Below, one piece after another: positions 51,681-62,871 of a stretch of DNA of 64,000 bases (the first letter of the stretch is position 1; every line of letters begins with the position of its first letter). The notes beneath the pieces are model-generated. The model saw only the letters and a list, made by a program, of their open reading frames with translations. It had not been told where the DNA came from and searched no databases. Origin of the DNA: Bremerella sp. P1 (GTDB lineage: Bacteria; Planctomycetota; Planctomycetia; Pirellulales; Pirellulaceae); contig NZ_CP118164.1 in assembly GCF_028748185.1 (NCBI RefSeq), positions 2,480,001-2,544,000 on the forward strand, read 5' to 3'. Both the position numbers and the translations under genes were made by a program.

Positions 51681-52545
51681 TAAAACACGCATTGCGATCC
51701 GCGAACGCGAACTGCTCGAGATCTACGATCTGGCGTTAATCGTGATGCGCGTCTACTGGTGGAAGATCGTGCAGGCCCTGGCCATCACGGCGGTCCCGTT
51801 GACGTTGATCAACGCTGGCCTGTTGTGGGTGATGGAGCCTGACCTGGTCGTCAACGAAACAGCCGGTCTGTTCATTTACTACATGATCGCCCTCATCTTC
51901 CTGGAAGCTCCCTTGGCGGGTCTTCCCATCACGCTGCTGTTGGGCGATGCCTTATTCCACGAGAAACCGAATTGGCGGCGGATGTGCACAGGGCTCTGGC
52001 CGGTGATTCCCCGCATCTTTTGGATCATTGTCGTGCTCCGGGCCATCTTGCCGGGCATGGCATTGGCATTCATCGGTTCCTTCGACGAAGACTTTATCGC
52101 CGGCACGCTGCTGTTTTTCTTATGCTGCTATGCCGCGATCCTCCGAGCGGTTCGCCCCTACATTGGCGAGATTTTGATCCTGGAAAAGAACCCGGTCTTC
52201 TCGCGTCAGAAAGATGCGATCACGGTCGGTCGCCGCAGCTCGGCCCTGCATCAACCGAACTTTGGCGATCTGGTCATCCGCGCGATGGCCTCGAGCATCA
52301 GTATCTTGCTGGCGGCCAGTATCGTCATGAATGTCTTTGGCCTCCGCGGCTTCGTTTTCGGTCAATGGAACTGGGACGACATGTTCCTGTTCATCTGGTT
52401 CCCCATGGCTTTGTGGCTGGTGGTTGCCTTTATGACCGTGGTGCGTTTTTTGTGCTACCTGGACTTGCGCATCCGCCGAGAAGGCTGGGAAGTCGAACTT
52501 GTCCTGCGGGCCGAAGCCACACGCATGAAGGAGGTCGCCGGATGA
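51670..52545 (+). CDS. Hypothetical multi-spanning membrane protein of the MoxR operon
   Basis: 291 residues with about six hydrophobic segments (ALAITAVPLTLINAGLLWVM, ALIFLEAPLAGLPITLLLGD, ARTLLFFLCC-like stretch, SISILLAASIVMNVFGLRGF, LFIWFPMALWLVVAFMTVVR). Charged N-terminus. No recognised family. It overlaps SpoIIM by 11 bases and the next gene by ATGA. Such a protein is often found between SpoIIM and DUF4129 genes in planctomycetes; I cannot assign a role. Confidence 0.85.
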   Translation: MQLDKTRIAIRERELLEIYDLALIVMRVYWWKIVQALAITAVPLTLINAGLLWVMEPDLVVNETAGLFIYYMIALIFLEAPLAGLPITLLLGDALFHEKPNWRRMCTGLWPVIPRIFWIIVVLRAILPGMALAFIGSFDEDFIAGTLLFFLCCYAAILRAVRPYIGEILILEKNPVFSRQKDAITVGRRSSALHQPNFGDLVIRAMASSISILLAASIVMNVFGLRGFVFGQWNWDDMFLFIWFPMALWLVVAFMTVVRFLCYLDLRIRREGWEVELVLRAEATRMKEVAG

Positions 52546-53369
52546 TGCGCAGCCTTCTTGGAAAACTCGCTCTGTTCTGCCTGTTGCTATTAGTCCCGGT
52601 ACTACCCCAGACGCATGCCCAAGAGTGGGATGAGTTTGGAACCGGCACGCGTTCGATCCAACAACCGGTCGAGCAAGGACGCGAGGCACTAGCGAATATT
52701 CCCCAAGCCAACTGGTACGACAGCGAATCGGACGAGGTACGTACCATTCCTGTGCCTGGGGAAACCAAGATGCCGGACACACGCCCCGGTGCCGCGAAAC
52801 AGAAGAAACCTGCTGCGGCACCTGCGGCCCGCGGCAATTGGAATTTCCCAAGCCTCGGTGGCCTGTCGTTGGCCTCGATTGCCATGTACTCGATCTTGAT
52901 CATCATACTCGGGTTCATTACTTACCTGATCTATCGAGCCATTAGCTCAGGCGGCGCGAACGAGTCAAGTTCGTACGTGCCTGAGGAACACGAGGATGAA
53001 AAGTCGCGCCAGGTCGATCGCGTCGAGCATCTTCCGTTTGAGGTTAAGAAGAAGGACGGCAACTTGCTCGACGAGGCCCGCCGCTGTTACGAGTCGGGTA
53101 ACTTCAACGAGGCAATCATCTACCTCTTCAGCTTCCAACTGCTGGAACTCGACAAGGGACACGTTATTCGCCTGGCCAAAGGAAAGACGAACGGTCAGTA
53201 TCTCCGCGAAGCTGGCCGCAACCGCGACCTGCGGAAGATCCTGCAAGGCACCATGAACGCATTCGAGGATGTCTTCTTCGGCAATCGCAATTTGACCCGC
53301 GATCGCTTCGAGCGTTGCTGGAATCAGCTCACGCAGTTCAATCAACATCTCGCGGGAGGTGGCGTATGA
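52542..53369 (+). CDS. DUF4129 domain membrane protein
   Basis: 275 residues from the ATG at 52542; AAGGAGGT lies seven bases before it, and the ATGA overlaps the previous stop. Signal peptide (LALFCLLLLVPVLPQTHA), a linker, one transmembrane helix (SIAMYSILIIILGFITYLIY), then the DUF4129 region (KKDGNLLDEARRCYESGNFN, AIIYLFSFQLLELDKGHVI, RNLTRDRFERCWNQLTQFN). The helical C-terminus is cytoplasmic if the topology is as for other members. The next gene overlaps by ATGA. Confidence 0.88.
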   Translation: MMRSLLGKLALFCLLLLVPVLPQTHAQEWDEFGTGTRSIQQPVEQGREALANIPQANWYDSESDEVRTIPVPGETKMPDTRPGAAKQKKPAAAPAARGNWNFPSLGGLSLASIAMYSILIIILGFITYLIYRAISSGGANESSSYVPEEHEDEKSRQVDRVEHLPFEVKKKDGNLLDEARRCYESGNFNEAIIYLFSFQLLELDKGHVIRLAKGKTNGQYLREAGRNRDLRKILQGTMNAFEDVFFGNRNLTRDRFERCWNQLTQFNQHLAGGGV

Positions 53370-54592
53370 ACGGCTTAAGCTCTTCCCGCTATCTCGTCCT
53401 GCTGTTGCTGTTGGCCTGTGGGATTATCGTTGGCTGTGGTAAGCCCAGCAGTAAGCTCCGTACGGCTTACGGCAAGCGAACTGGTAATGAAGCTGGCAGC
53501 GTCAACGGTACCAAGGCCCTGTCCGAGATGTTCCGTGAGGCAGGCTACTACGTTCGCAGCTATAGCGCTGTCTCACCAAGCATGCTCCGACACAACGTGA
53601 TCGTCTGGTTCCCCAATAGCTTCGACGGTCCAACTCCTGAATTTCGCGACACCATTTTGAGATGGCTGGAAGAGGAGGAAGGTCGCACGTTCATCTACGT
53701 GGGACGCGACTTCGACGCTTCTATCCAGTATTGGAATGATGTGCTTAACAAGGTCGACCCAGCGGAAAAGCTTGATGTCATGCGACAGCGCAGCCTGGCG
53801 ATCGAGTCGTTCGATAAGCTGCGAAACTATCAATCACCGCAAGCAGACTACCAGTTCTACAAGATCGAACGGGACGCCCCGCGGCGGGTTGCCTCATCCC
53901 TTTCGGGACCTTGGGCCAAGGGGATCGACGCCAGTAAGACTCAGATCGAACTGCGATCGCGAATGATCCCAGCCGATGAAGATACGATCTATAAAGGTTT
54001 CGATACCTTCGACGAAGATGCTGTTCCCATTCATTTAGTGGAAGATTCGGAGATCTTGCTAAGCACGGGCAAAGAAGCAATCGTTGCTCGCCTGGGAAGC
54101 GACTATAGCGACAATCAAATCATTTTGGTCAACAACGGTTCTTTCCTGTTGAATCTGCCGCTGGTCAATCCAGAACACCGCAAGTTAGCGGCCAAGCTGG
54201 TCAATCAGTGCGACGAGTCTTATTATGCCCCCGACAGTGTGGCCTTCCTGGAAACAGAAGGAGGCGTTCGCATCATGAATGCGGATCAGTCCACCGACGG
54301 CAACAGTGGTTGGGAATGGCTCTCGAAATGGCCCCTGAATTTGGTCGGCCTGCAAATGGCCTGGTGGCTGATCGTCCTCTGCTTTGCGTTGTACCCCATT
54401 TTCGGTCGCGCGAAGAAGTTGCCATCGGCCGAGACATCCGACTTCAAAAAGCACATCGATTCCGTGGGCGACCTGCTGCAGGCAACCGATGATCACGGTT
54501 ACGCTCAGCTACGCGTTCAGCAATATCATCAAGCAATGAAAGGAGACGCCGTCTACCGTCGATCGAAGGTACGTCGAGGCGAGGGCAAGTAA
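53366..54592 (+). CDS. DUF4350 domain lipoprotein
   Basis: 408 residues from the ATG at 53366 with GGGAGGT upstream and an ATGA overlap. Lipobox ACGIIVGC. The DUF4350 region follows (YGKRTGNEAGSVNGTKALSE, MFREAGYYVRSYSAVSPSML, NVIVWFPNSFDGPTPEFRDT); a late membrane helix is seen (LNLVGLQMAWWLIVLCFALY). DUF4350 proteins are linked by gene order with MoxR ATPases. It probably anchors the extracytoplasmic side of the complex. A 70-base gap precedes the moxR gene. Confidence 0.85.
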   Translation: MNGLSSSRYLVLLLLLACGIIVGCGKPSSKLRTAYGKRTGNEAGSVNGTKALSEMFREAGYYVRSYSAVSPSMLRHNVIVWFPNSFDGPTPEFRDTILRWLEEEEGRTFIYVGRDFDASIQYWNDVLNKVDPAEKLDVMRQRSLAIESFDKLRNYQSPQADYQFYKIERDAPRRVASSLSGPWAKGIDASKTQIELRSRMIPADEDTIYKGFDTFDEDAVPIHLVEDSEILLSTGKEAIVARLGSDYSDNQIILVNNGSFLLNLPLVNPEHRKLAAKLVNQCDESYYAPDSVAFLETEGGVRIMNADQSTDGNSGWEWLSKWPLNLVGLQMAWWLIVLCFALYPIFGRAKKLPSAETSDFKKHIDSVGDLLQATDDHGYAQLRVQQYHQAMKGDAVYRRSKVRRGEGK

Positions 54593-54662
54593 GGCCGGTA
54601 CTCGACGAACAACAACTACAGCAAATTGACAAGACGGCGTGCATTACGATAAGCGAGCATCC

Positions 54663-55996
<1,334 letters not shown>

Positions 55997-56000
<4 letters not shown>

Positions 56001-57646
56001 TCTCGATCGTACAAGACTTCTTCGTCGGACTGTGGGATAACGTCCTCACCCAACCCATGATGCAATTGCTGGCCATGGTGATTCCGTTGGCCATTCTTGC
56101 TCGGTGGATGCGGACGACGCCCACGATCTGGCTGGCCCTGACCTTCGCGGCGCTGATGCCGGTGCCAGTGATCGCCATTTTGCTGGCCGACGCCGGCAGC
56201 CTGATGGGACCGATCCTGTTCCTGCTGGCGGTTGCCTTGACGGTGGGCATCTTTTCGTTTGTTCAGTTTCTCGCCCATTCCCTGGGGTGGAAGCGTTTCC
56301 AGGTTTCCTTCCTGCCATTCTCCGCACGCGTATGGCTGGGAATAACCTTCATGGCGGCGTTGGGCATTTGCGTGCTGTTTGCCTTCGCTACGATCGGCAA
56401 CTCGCTCACGTGGGTTGCCTGGACGCTGCTGGCCTTGAATATTGCCATCGCGGTGATTGCCGCGATCGACCTGTCGAGCCTGCCGAGTGCGAAGGACTTT
56501 TCGGTCGAGCGCGAAACGAGTCGCATCGCTTCGCTGCTGAAGAAACAAAAAGTGATCCTGACCATCACCTACAAGGGTCCACTCAATCTTCACTTGTCGG
56601 TCCGCGATGACGTCCCGCAGCAATTCCAGGCCGTGCCGGAAGAGTTCAACCTGGACGTTGAACCACGCAGCCGGACGACCGTGCACTACGAAATGGAACC
56701 GACCAAGCGTGGGTCGTTTGCCATGGATACGGTTTTCATCCAGGTCGATAGCAAGCTGCGATTCTGGAAAAAGATCGTCAAGGTCCCGGCTCATATCGCC
56801 ATCAGTGTTTATCCCGACATGAAGCAGTTGGCCGAGTACGCACTGCTTGCCCGTACCAACCGCCTGAGCCTGGTCGGCGTGCGGCGTACGCGGAAGGTTG
56901 GGCAGGACCATGATTTTGAACGCCTGCGCGACTACACGCGGGACGACAACTACAAGCATATCGACTGGCGAAGCACGGCTCGGCGACGGCGCTTGACGGT
57001 TCGCGAGTTTCAAACCAGCCAGAGCCAGCGGATCATGTTCATGATCGACTGCGGGCGCATGATGACCAACGAAGCGGATGGCATCAGCCTGTTGGATCAT
57101 GCGTTCAATGCCATGCTGATGCTCAGTTTCGTTGCGCTGCGGCAGGGAGACTCGGTCGGGGCGATCGCGTTTTCCGATCGCGTTCACAAGTACGTGCCAC
57201 CCAAGTCCGGCGCGAACCAGATGAATCATCTGCTGCATGCCAGCTACGATCAATTCCCACAGTTGGTCGAATCCCGCTACGACGAAGCGTTCATGCATCT
57301 GCGGACGAACTGCCGAAAGCGGTCGCTGGTCGTGCTGATCACCAACGTGATCGACGAGGTCAACTCGCATCAGATCGAGCAGTACCTGACGACGCTGGTC
57401 GGGCGGCATTTGCCGCTGGGCGTGCTGCTGCGGGATCATCGCCTGTTCGACGCGGCCGAGAATGAAAAGCCATACGGAGCCGAGTTATTTCGGGCTGCGG
57501 CCGCCGCCGAAATCCTTACCTGGCGGCATCACGTGCTAACCGATCTCAGCCATAAAGGGGTGCTGGCCTTGGATGTCTTCCCAGAAGACTTAACCGCCAA
57601 CCTCGTGAATCAGTATCTCGAGATCAAGGCGCGGCATCTGCTTTAA
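55997..57646 (+). CDS. DUF58 domain membrane protein
   Basis: 549 residues from the GTG at 55997, overlapping moxR by four bases. Five or so N-terminal helices (about 15-165), then a beta-rich stretch (LDVEPRSRTTVHYEMEPTKR) and the DUF58 core with YTRDDNYKHIDWRSTARRRR and the VWA-like IMFMIDCGRMMTNEADGISL. Asp in FMIDCG replaces the first MIDAS aspartate; the S-x-S part is C-G-R, so metal binding is doubtful. DUF58 is the standard MoxR partner. It ends the operon four bases from the convergent GT39 gene. Confidence 0.92.
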
Positions 57647-57650
57647 ACGG

Positions 57651-59240
57651 CTAGCGATGCATCGTCTGCTGGTCGGCCTGAATGCTCTTGGCGACGGACC
57701 AACCCCGAAAGCCCTGACCGCGGTAGACCGTCACAGCATGCTTGCGATTGGGACCGACTTCCACTTCCACCTCTTCCAGCAGCTCGATCGATTCAAACGC
57801 CATCTTGAGGGGAAGAGGGATCTCGTCTTCCTGGTGGGCTACGAGCAGAAAATCCTGGCTCTCCGTCGCTTCCGGTCCGCCCCAAACATCGTATTGCGAG
57901 AGAGGAAACTGGTTATCTCCCCAGAGGTAAACTTTCGGATGCTGCGGCATGTAGAAGGCCAGCTCCGAGGCGACCGCTCGACCGGCCGTCACGATCATGG
58001 CCTGCGATCCGGCCTGGTGTGTTTCTAAACGACTGCCGACTTCGTTGCCGAGTTCTTCCCAGCCTCTTAGCCGAACCAGCACATCGACCTTGCTTCCATT
58101 GAGTCCCAACATCGGCAATGCCAGCGGCATCGCATAGGTGCCTGCCAGGAAGATCGCACCGACGGTAGCCGCATAGCGTAAGCGCGTCTCGCTGCCCTTG
58201 AGAAACAAACCAGGCAATTGAAAACGGCCCAGTGCCCAAGCGGCCACCAGGATGATACCGGCACTGAAGAAGGGAGCCGGCCAATTCAATTCCAGTCGCT
58301 GCTTCAAACTCAATCCCAGGACGAGCATCATCGGCAACGCGCTCAGGCAAAGCAAATAGCGTTCGCGACGTCCGACGCTGCGAAACGCAAACAGACCGAA
58401 TGCTGTCACGCAGGCGAACAGAAAGAACGTGACCGGCGAAATGACGCCGAACAACCCGCCGACAAATTCCAGGGAAACGGCCACGCGGCGCAGAAGCGTC
58501 ACCGGTTCGCCTTGGAAGTGTTCGCTGGTGTGATGCAGCGTGACCCAGTCGTGTTGATAGTTCCAGTAGAAAACGGGAGCGAGGAACAACAAAGCTCCGA
58601 CAGCACAGACGTAAAGTGTCGGGCGAATCGCTTCGTGTCGGTCTTCCCGTGAAAGTAGGACGAACAGTCCACCAAAGACCAGCATGCCGGCCATGGTTTG
58701 CTTGGTCAGCAGGCCGAGACCGATGACAACGGTGGTTGCCACCAACCATTTCCAACGATCTTCCCCGCGTTCCAGTAGTCGCCAGAAGCAATACATGGCG
58801 ACGCTCCAGAAGAAGAGGAACGGAGCGTCGATGGTCATCAACAAGCTCATTGCCGCGTTACCAGGCGTCATCGCTGCCAAAAGCGTCGCCCAGAAACCGA
58901 CCTTCGCATCGTACATCCGGCGGGCCAGCAGAAAGACAAACGCCAGGCTGCCTGTTCCTAGTAGCGCCGCCGGCAGGCGAACGGCGAATTCGTGATCGCC
59001 CAATAGTCGTGTCGACAAACCGATGATCCAGGCGATCATCGGGGGCTTGCTGAAGTAACCGTAATCCAACTGCCGCGACCAATCCCAGTAGTAGGCCTCG
59101 TCGTGGACCAGGTCGAAGGGATCGAAAGCCAGGTAAAGAATCCGAAACAGTCCCAAGCCCAGCAACAGCCAGATCGCTCGGCGAGTCCACAAAGTCGAGT
59201 CTTCTGAATCGGCCTTCATGGCCTCAAGTGGTGTATTCAT
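57651..59240 (-). CDS. GT39-type (ArnT/PMT-like) membrane glycosyltransferase
   Basis: 529 residues with about eleven membrane segments. The first periplasmic loop has FDLVHDEAYYWDWSRQLDYG with the conserved acidic pair and SKPPMIAWIIGL, typical of ArnT and PMT_2 enzymes that use polyprenyl-phosphate sugars. DHEFAVRLPAALLG and SLLMTIDAPFLFFWSVAMYC fit the family. It transfers a sugar, perhaps arabinose-like or other, to lipid A, protein or an unknown acceptor. It is followed upstream on the minus strand by an LptF/G permease and a PAP2 phosphatase, an envelope-lipid set. Confidence 0.9.
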   Translation of the reverse strand: MNTPLEAMKADSEDSTLWTRRAIWLLLGLGLFRILYLAFDPFDLVHDEAYYWDWSRQLDYGYFSKPPMIAWIIGLSTRLLGDHEFAVRLPAALLGTGSLAFVFLLARRMYDAKVGFWATLLAAMTPGNAAMSLLMTIDAPFLFFWSVAMYCFWRLLERGEDRWKWLVATTVVIGLGLLTKQTMAGMLVFGGLFVLLSREDRHEAIRPTLYVCAVGALLFLAPVFYWNYQHDWVTLHHTSEHFQGEPVTLLRRVAVSLEFVGGLFGVISPVTFFLFACVTAFGLFAFRSVGRRERYLLCLSALPMMLVLGLSLKQRLELNWPAPFFSAGIILVAAWALGRFQLPGLFLKGSETRLRYAATVGAIFLAGTYAMPLALPMLGLNGSKVDVLVRLRGWEELGNEVGSRLETHQAGSQAMIVTAGRAVASELAFYMPQHPKVYLWGDNQFPLSQYDVWGGPEATESQDFLLVAHQEDEIPLPLKMAFESIELLEEVEVEVGPNRKHAVTVYRGQGFRGWSVAKSIQADQQTMHR

Positions 59241-59250
59241 GCGTTGGTTG

Positions 59251-60411
59251 CTAGTTTCGATTCACTCGCCAAATGAGTGCCGCGCCGATCGTGATCAGGA
59301 CGGCATTGGCAATCCACACTGGTGCCGAGCCGAACGTTCCTTCGCGGGCCGTCTGTTCGCCAATGACCAGCAGCGGGTAATACAACAACAAGATAGGCAG
59401 GAAGCAGGTAAAGAAGGTCGAAACGTTGTCCGAAGACTTTCTCCAAATGGCAACAGGGATGCCCATGCAAACAAAACAAAAGACACCAAAGCCATTGGCT
59501 AAGCGGCGCTGACGCTCGGCCTGCAAGCGAAATAGTCGCTTTTGATGATGGTTGAAGTGATGCTGAACATCCTCGACCGTCTCGGCTCCGGTGATCGTGG
59601 TCACATCGGAAAGTTTAGCTTGAGCTTCCTCGACGATGACCTTCTCTCGATCGATCTGCTGTGGAATCGCTTTCAGGGTGAGGTTCGCCGGAGACGAATT
59701 GTCTTCATTCAGTTCGATGGAATTAAGATGATCAAGATAGATCACACGTTCGTCGGGGAATTCGAATGAGCCTTCCTCGCCGAATTCGACCGTACCATCG
59801 CGGCAGATCAGTTGCAGGATGCCTGTCTCGGGATCGGTCTTCAGTTCGGCCTCTTCGACCTCCAGGTAAATCGACGGCTGTGAATCGGTCGCCGCGACCT
59901 GAAACGTCGGGCTGATCAACTTGCGATCTTGCACCGACTTCACCGTCACCGAGAAGCCAGACATCTTGAAGTTGCGTTGCGTCCGCAGCACGCCGTAGAC
60001 CGTATCGTCTAAAGATTCGGCCACCACGCGGTGCAGGTTCGGCCGAGACCATGCCGCACAGGCATCGTACATCCAGAAGGTAAAGAAGCTGAGAAAGTAG
60101 GCCAGCGTGAGCACCGGCCACATCAATTCCATGGGATTAATGCCAGCCGACTTGATCGCCGTGATCTCGTTCGAGGCGGCCATGCGTCCGAAAGCCGTAC
60201 AGACGGCGAACAGCATGCAGCCGGGGATGGTGTACCGCAGCATCTCAGGAATGAAGTAGGGCAGCATGTTCAGGATCACCCCAGGAGGCAACCCTTTCTT
60301 CAGCCCTTCGTTCACACCACCACCGACCGTCATCAGAAGCACGGTGATTCCGAGGCAGAGCAGGAAGACCTTGGTGATCTCCCACAATACGTACCTCTGG
60401 ATCGTTGACAT
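59251..60411 (-). CDS. LptF/LptG-family permease (YjgP/YjgQ)
   Basis: 386 residues. MSTIQRYVLWEITKVFLLCL, then FIPEMLRYTIPGCMLFAVCT and ITAIKSAGINPMELMWPVLT are the family blocks; about six helices flank a periplasmic beta-jellyroll (SPTFQVAATDSQPSIYLEVE). In LPS bacteria LptF and LptG work with LptB and export lipopolysaccharide. A single such gene here may encode one half of a pair, the other being elsewhere. It lies ten bases before the GT39 gene. Confidence 0.92.
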   Translation of the reverse strand: MSTIQRYVLWEITKVFLLCLGITVLLMTVGGGVNEGLKKGLPPGVILNMLPYFIPEMLRYTIPGCMLFAVCTAFGRMAASNEITAIKSAGINPMELMWPVLTLAYFLSFFTFWMYDACAAWSRPNLHRVVAESLDDTVYGVLRTQRNFKMSGFSVTVKSVQDRKLISPTFQVAATDSQPSIYLEVEEAELKTDPETGILQLICRDGTVEFGEEGSFEFPDERVIYLDHLNSIELNEDNSSPANLTLKAIPQQIDREKVIVEEAQAKLSDVTTITGAETVEDVQHHFNHHQKRLFRLQAERQRRLANGFGVFCFVCMGIPVAIWRKSSDNVSTFFTCFLPILLLYYPLLVIGEQTAREGTFGSAPVWIANAVLITIGAALIWRVNRN

Positions 60412-60429
60412 GAGAAATCTGTGCTTTAC

Positions 60430-61236
60430 TTACGCGGCGGAATTTTTACGAACGTTGTCTTCGTGGCTCTCACGCGAAAACGGCACCGTTTCCGCAACAC
60501 TCAGAGCCGATGTGTCCGACTGTTTCCAGCCGTACATTCCCACGTATAAAGTGAGGCCGGTAAAGTAGACGATCGCGCCACTCCAAGCAATATCACTCAG
60601 GTAATGCCCCCCCTCGGCGATACGGGAAGCACCAACACCAGCTCCACATAAAAACCCAACGACGAATACGCACGCCGCTGCTGTTGGGTTCTTGCGAAGC
60701 AGTAGAAATGCTGGCAGCAGGAAGACGAATCCCATCGAAGCGTGACCGCTGGGGAAAGACTTGGCCATCTCGTAAGGCCCAATCGTTCCAGGCGGAACAT
60801 AGTTGTACTCACCACCAAACACGACCGTATCGATCGGACGCGGACGCCCCCAGTTAGGCTTCAGGACTGTGTTAATCAGAATCCCCGGACCAATGAGGAT
60901 GGCAAGCGAGCAGAACATGGCACTCTTTCGCCAGCTTGCTAGTGAAGCGAAGAGATAGCTGCCAATCCACGTCGCCACACTTGCCACGCCAAACAGGATC
61001 GCGGGAATCGGACCGTAGTCGTAAATCGTGGTCGCCAAAAGCGTTTCGCCGTAGGGAAATGGATCTTCTCCCTGGGCACGGAAGAACTGGTGTGTTGTCA
61101 CCAGATCAAGCTGCGTCAGGTAGCAAAGCGCCGTGATCGTTGCCAATAGCGTCAGCGGCACGATGGCCATCCAGATCAGCATTCGCTGAAAGGAATGAGC
61201 CTGAGGCCTGAGTTGTGTATGGTCCGAGTCGGGCAT
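60430..61236 (-). CDS. PAP2-family membrane phosphatase
   Basis: 268 residues from the ATG at 61236; a TTG 36 bases upstream is in frame. Six helices. The three phosphatase motifs are KPNWGRPRP (K-x6-R-P), KSFPSGHASM (P-S-G-H) and SRIAEGGHYLSDI (S-R-x5-H-x3-D). Substrates may be phosphatidate, undecaprenyl pyrophosphate or lipid A phosphate. Its placement with LptF/G and GT39 on one strand, gaps 18 and 10 bases, suggests a role in envelope-lipid metabolism. Confidence 0.92.
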   Translation of the reverse strand: MPDSDHTQLRPQAHSFQRMLIWMAIVPLTLLATITALCYLTQLDLVTTHQFFRAQGEDPFPYGETLLATTIYDYGPIPAILFGVASVATWIGSYLFASLASWRKSAMFCSLAILIGPGILINTVLKPNWGRPRPIDTVVFGGEYNYVPPGTIGPYEMAKSFPSGHASMGFVFLLPAFLLLRKNPTAAACVFVVGFLCGAGVGASRIAEGGHYLSDIAWSGAIVYFTGLTLYVGMYGWKQSDTSALSVAETVPFSRESHEDNVRKNSAA

Positions 61237-61419
61237 GGTCGACAAGTCCGCGGCCAATCGCGCGTGAGACAAAGACTTAAAGTATTCAATGGATGTCGCT
61301 CGGCTTTCCGAATCACCCTAAGCGAAACGTCTGTCCGAATTCTATAGCGAAGGTTACTACTACCCGAGATGAGGGTTTCGACGCAAGACACATCTGCAGT
61401 CGAAGCACGCTAGCAGCGA

Positions 61420-62013
61420 CTAGGCGACAAGGCTGTAGATGAATAATCCCAAGCCAGCCAGCGCGATCGCGACACCAATACTCCGCGACACCTTGGAAGC
61501 CGGTTCAATCCAGTGGCCGATCCAAATTCCCAGCCCCAGCAGCAACCCAGTCCCCAGCAGCAGTCCAAACAGATATGCCAGCGGCAGCGAATCGGCCAAG
61601 CTTTCTCTTCCATGAACGTAGCCTTGAAAAATACCGAAAAGGGCCACGGCGACTGCTAGCAACAATTCGGGGTATCTTCGCCCTGGAATCAGGGCAACCC
61701 CCAACAAGATCACCGAGAACGCGACGATCGGTTCGCCCCAGGGCAGCCAGATCCCGCTTCCATTGAGGCCTGCCCCGGCCATCAAGCTGCTGAGAAACAC
61801 AATCGGAACTGCGATCGTCGATCCCTTTTCGACATGCACCACCAGCAGACCGATGGCCAGTGTGGCCAGCAGATGATCGATGCCAAACCAGGGATGCAAC
61901 ACGCCATCGAGAAAACTGTTCCTGGCTACCAAGCCGTCGACAGGACCAGCCCACGCTTGCTGAGTCAGCAGCGGGATCAAGAAGATGGCCCAAAGGTTTC
62001 GGGCAAAGCTCAT
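61420..62013 (-). CDS. hupE: HupE/UreJ-family membrane protein
   Basis: 197 residues. Signal-like N-terminus (AIFLIPLLTQQAWA) and six helices. LHPWFGIDHLLATLAIGLLV is the H-P-x-x-G-x-D-H motif, and QGYVHGRESLADSLPLAYLF the second His motif; both are metal sites of the family, which transports nickel or cobalt. The usual HGxE is HGRE here. No urease or hydrogenase gene is near. It stands 47 bases after trpC. Confidence 0.85.
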   Translation of the reverse strand: MSFARNLWAIFLIPLLTQQAWAGPVDGLVARNSFLDGVLHPWFGIDHLLATLAIGLLVVHVEKGSTIAVPIVFLSSLMAGAGLNGSGIWLPWGEPIVAFSVILLGVALIPGRRYPELLLAVAVALFGIFQGYVHGRESLADSLPLAYLFGLLLGTGLLLGLGIWIGHWIEPASKVSRSIGVAIALAGLGLFIYSLVA

Positions 62014-62060
62014 GGGGTGTTCTCGATGAGGTGAAAGGAGAAGGCCACCCTTATTATCGG

Positions 62061-62852
62061 CTAGGTGCCACCCAAAAGTTTGCGGACAGCTGCTTGCACG
62101 TCGTCCTGCCGCATCAAGCTTTCGCCAACCAGAACGGCATCGACGTCATTCTTCTGCAGCAGAAGAATATCGTCGTGCGTGAAAATACCGCTTTCTCCGA
62201 CCAGTACACATTCGTCAGGGATTTGTTGGCCAAGTCGAATCGTATGATTCAAGTCGACCTCGAACGTTCGCAGGTCGCGATTATTAATGCCGACCAACTT
62301 GGCACCAATGTTGAGCACACGCGCGACGTTTGACTCTTCGTAAAGCTCAACCAGCGGTGTCATGCCCAGTTCGCAGATCTGATCGTGCAACGACTTGAGT
62401 GCATCGTCGTCTAAACACTCGGCGATTAATAACACCGCATCGGCACCGGCTGCCCGGGCTTCGACGACCTGGTAAGGATCGAGCACGAAGTCTTTCCGCA
62501 GGATCGGCAAGCCGACTTCGCTGCGAATGGCGACCAGGTAATCCAAATGACCTTGGAAGAACGACTCGTCGGTCAGGCAGCTGATGCATGAGGCGCCGGC
62601 CGCTTCATAGTCTTTGGCAATTTGTACCGGATGAAAGTCAGGGCGAATCAATCCCTTGGATGGACTGGCCTTCTTCACTTCGGCAATCAGCTTGACCGCG
62701 CCGCCTGCGGCCAGGGCTCCGAAGAAGTCCCGTGGAGCCGGTGCGTCGGCCATTCGGGCTTCGACTTCTGCGAGTGGACGGATCGCCTTCGCTGCGGCAA
62801 TCTCTTCCCACTTCTTGGTGACGATCTTATCGAGGACGGTCGGATCAGCCAT
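62061..62852 (-). CDS. trpC: Indole-3-glycerol-phosphate synthase
   Basis: 263 residues from the ATG at 62852, with AAGAGAAG upstream. It closes the indole ring in tryptophan synthesis. Key blocks: LIAEVKKASPSKGLIRPDFH with the catalytic lysine, SCLTDESFFQGHLDYLVAIR, PILRKDFVLDPYQVVEARAA, and VGINNRDLRTFEVDLNHTIR. It is monofunctional and normal in length. It follows purH by 19 bases in the same direction; other trp genes are absent from the window. Confidence 0.96.
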   Translation of the reverse strand: MADPTVLDKIVTKKWEEIAAAKAIRPLAEVEARMADAPAPRDFFGALAAGGAVKLIAEVKKASPSKGLIRPDFHPVQIAKDYEAAGASCISCLTDESFFQGHLDYLVAIRSEVGLPILRKDFVLDPYQVVEARAAGADAVLLIAECLDDDALKSLHDQICELGMTPLVELYEESNVARVLNIGAKLVGINNRDLRTFEVDLNHTIRLGQQIPDECVLVGESGIFTHDDILLLQKNDVDAVLVGESLMRQDDVQAAVRKLLGGT

Positions 62853-62871
62853 GTTCTTCTCTTGCGGCAGA

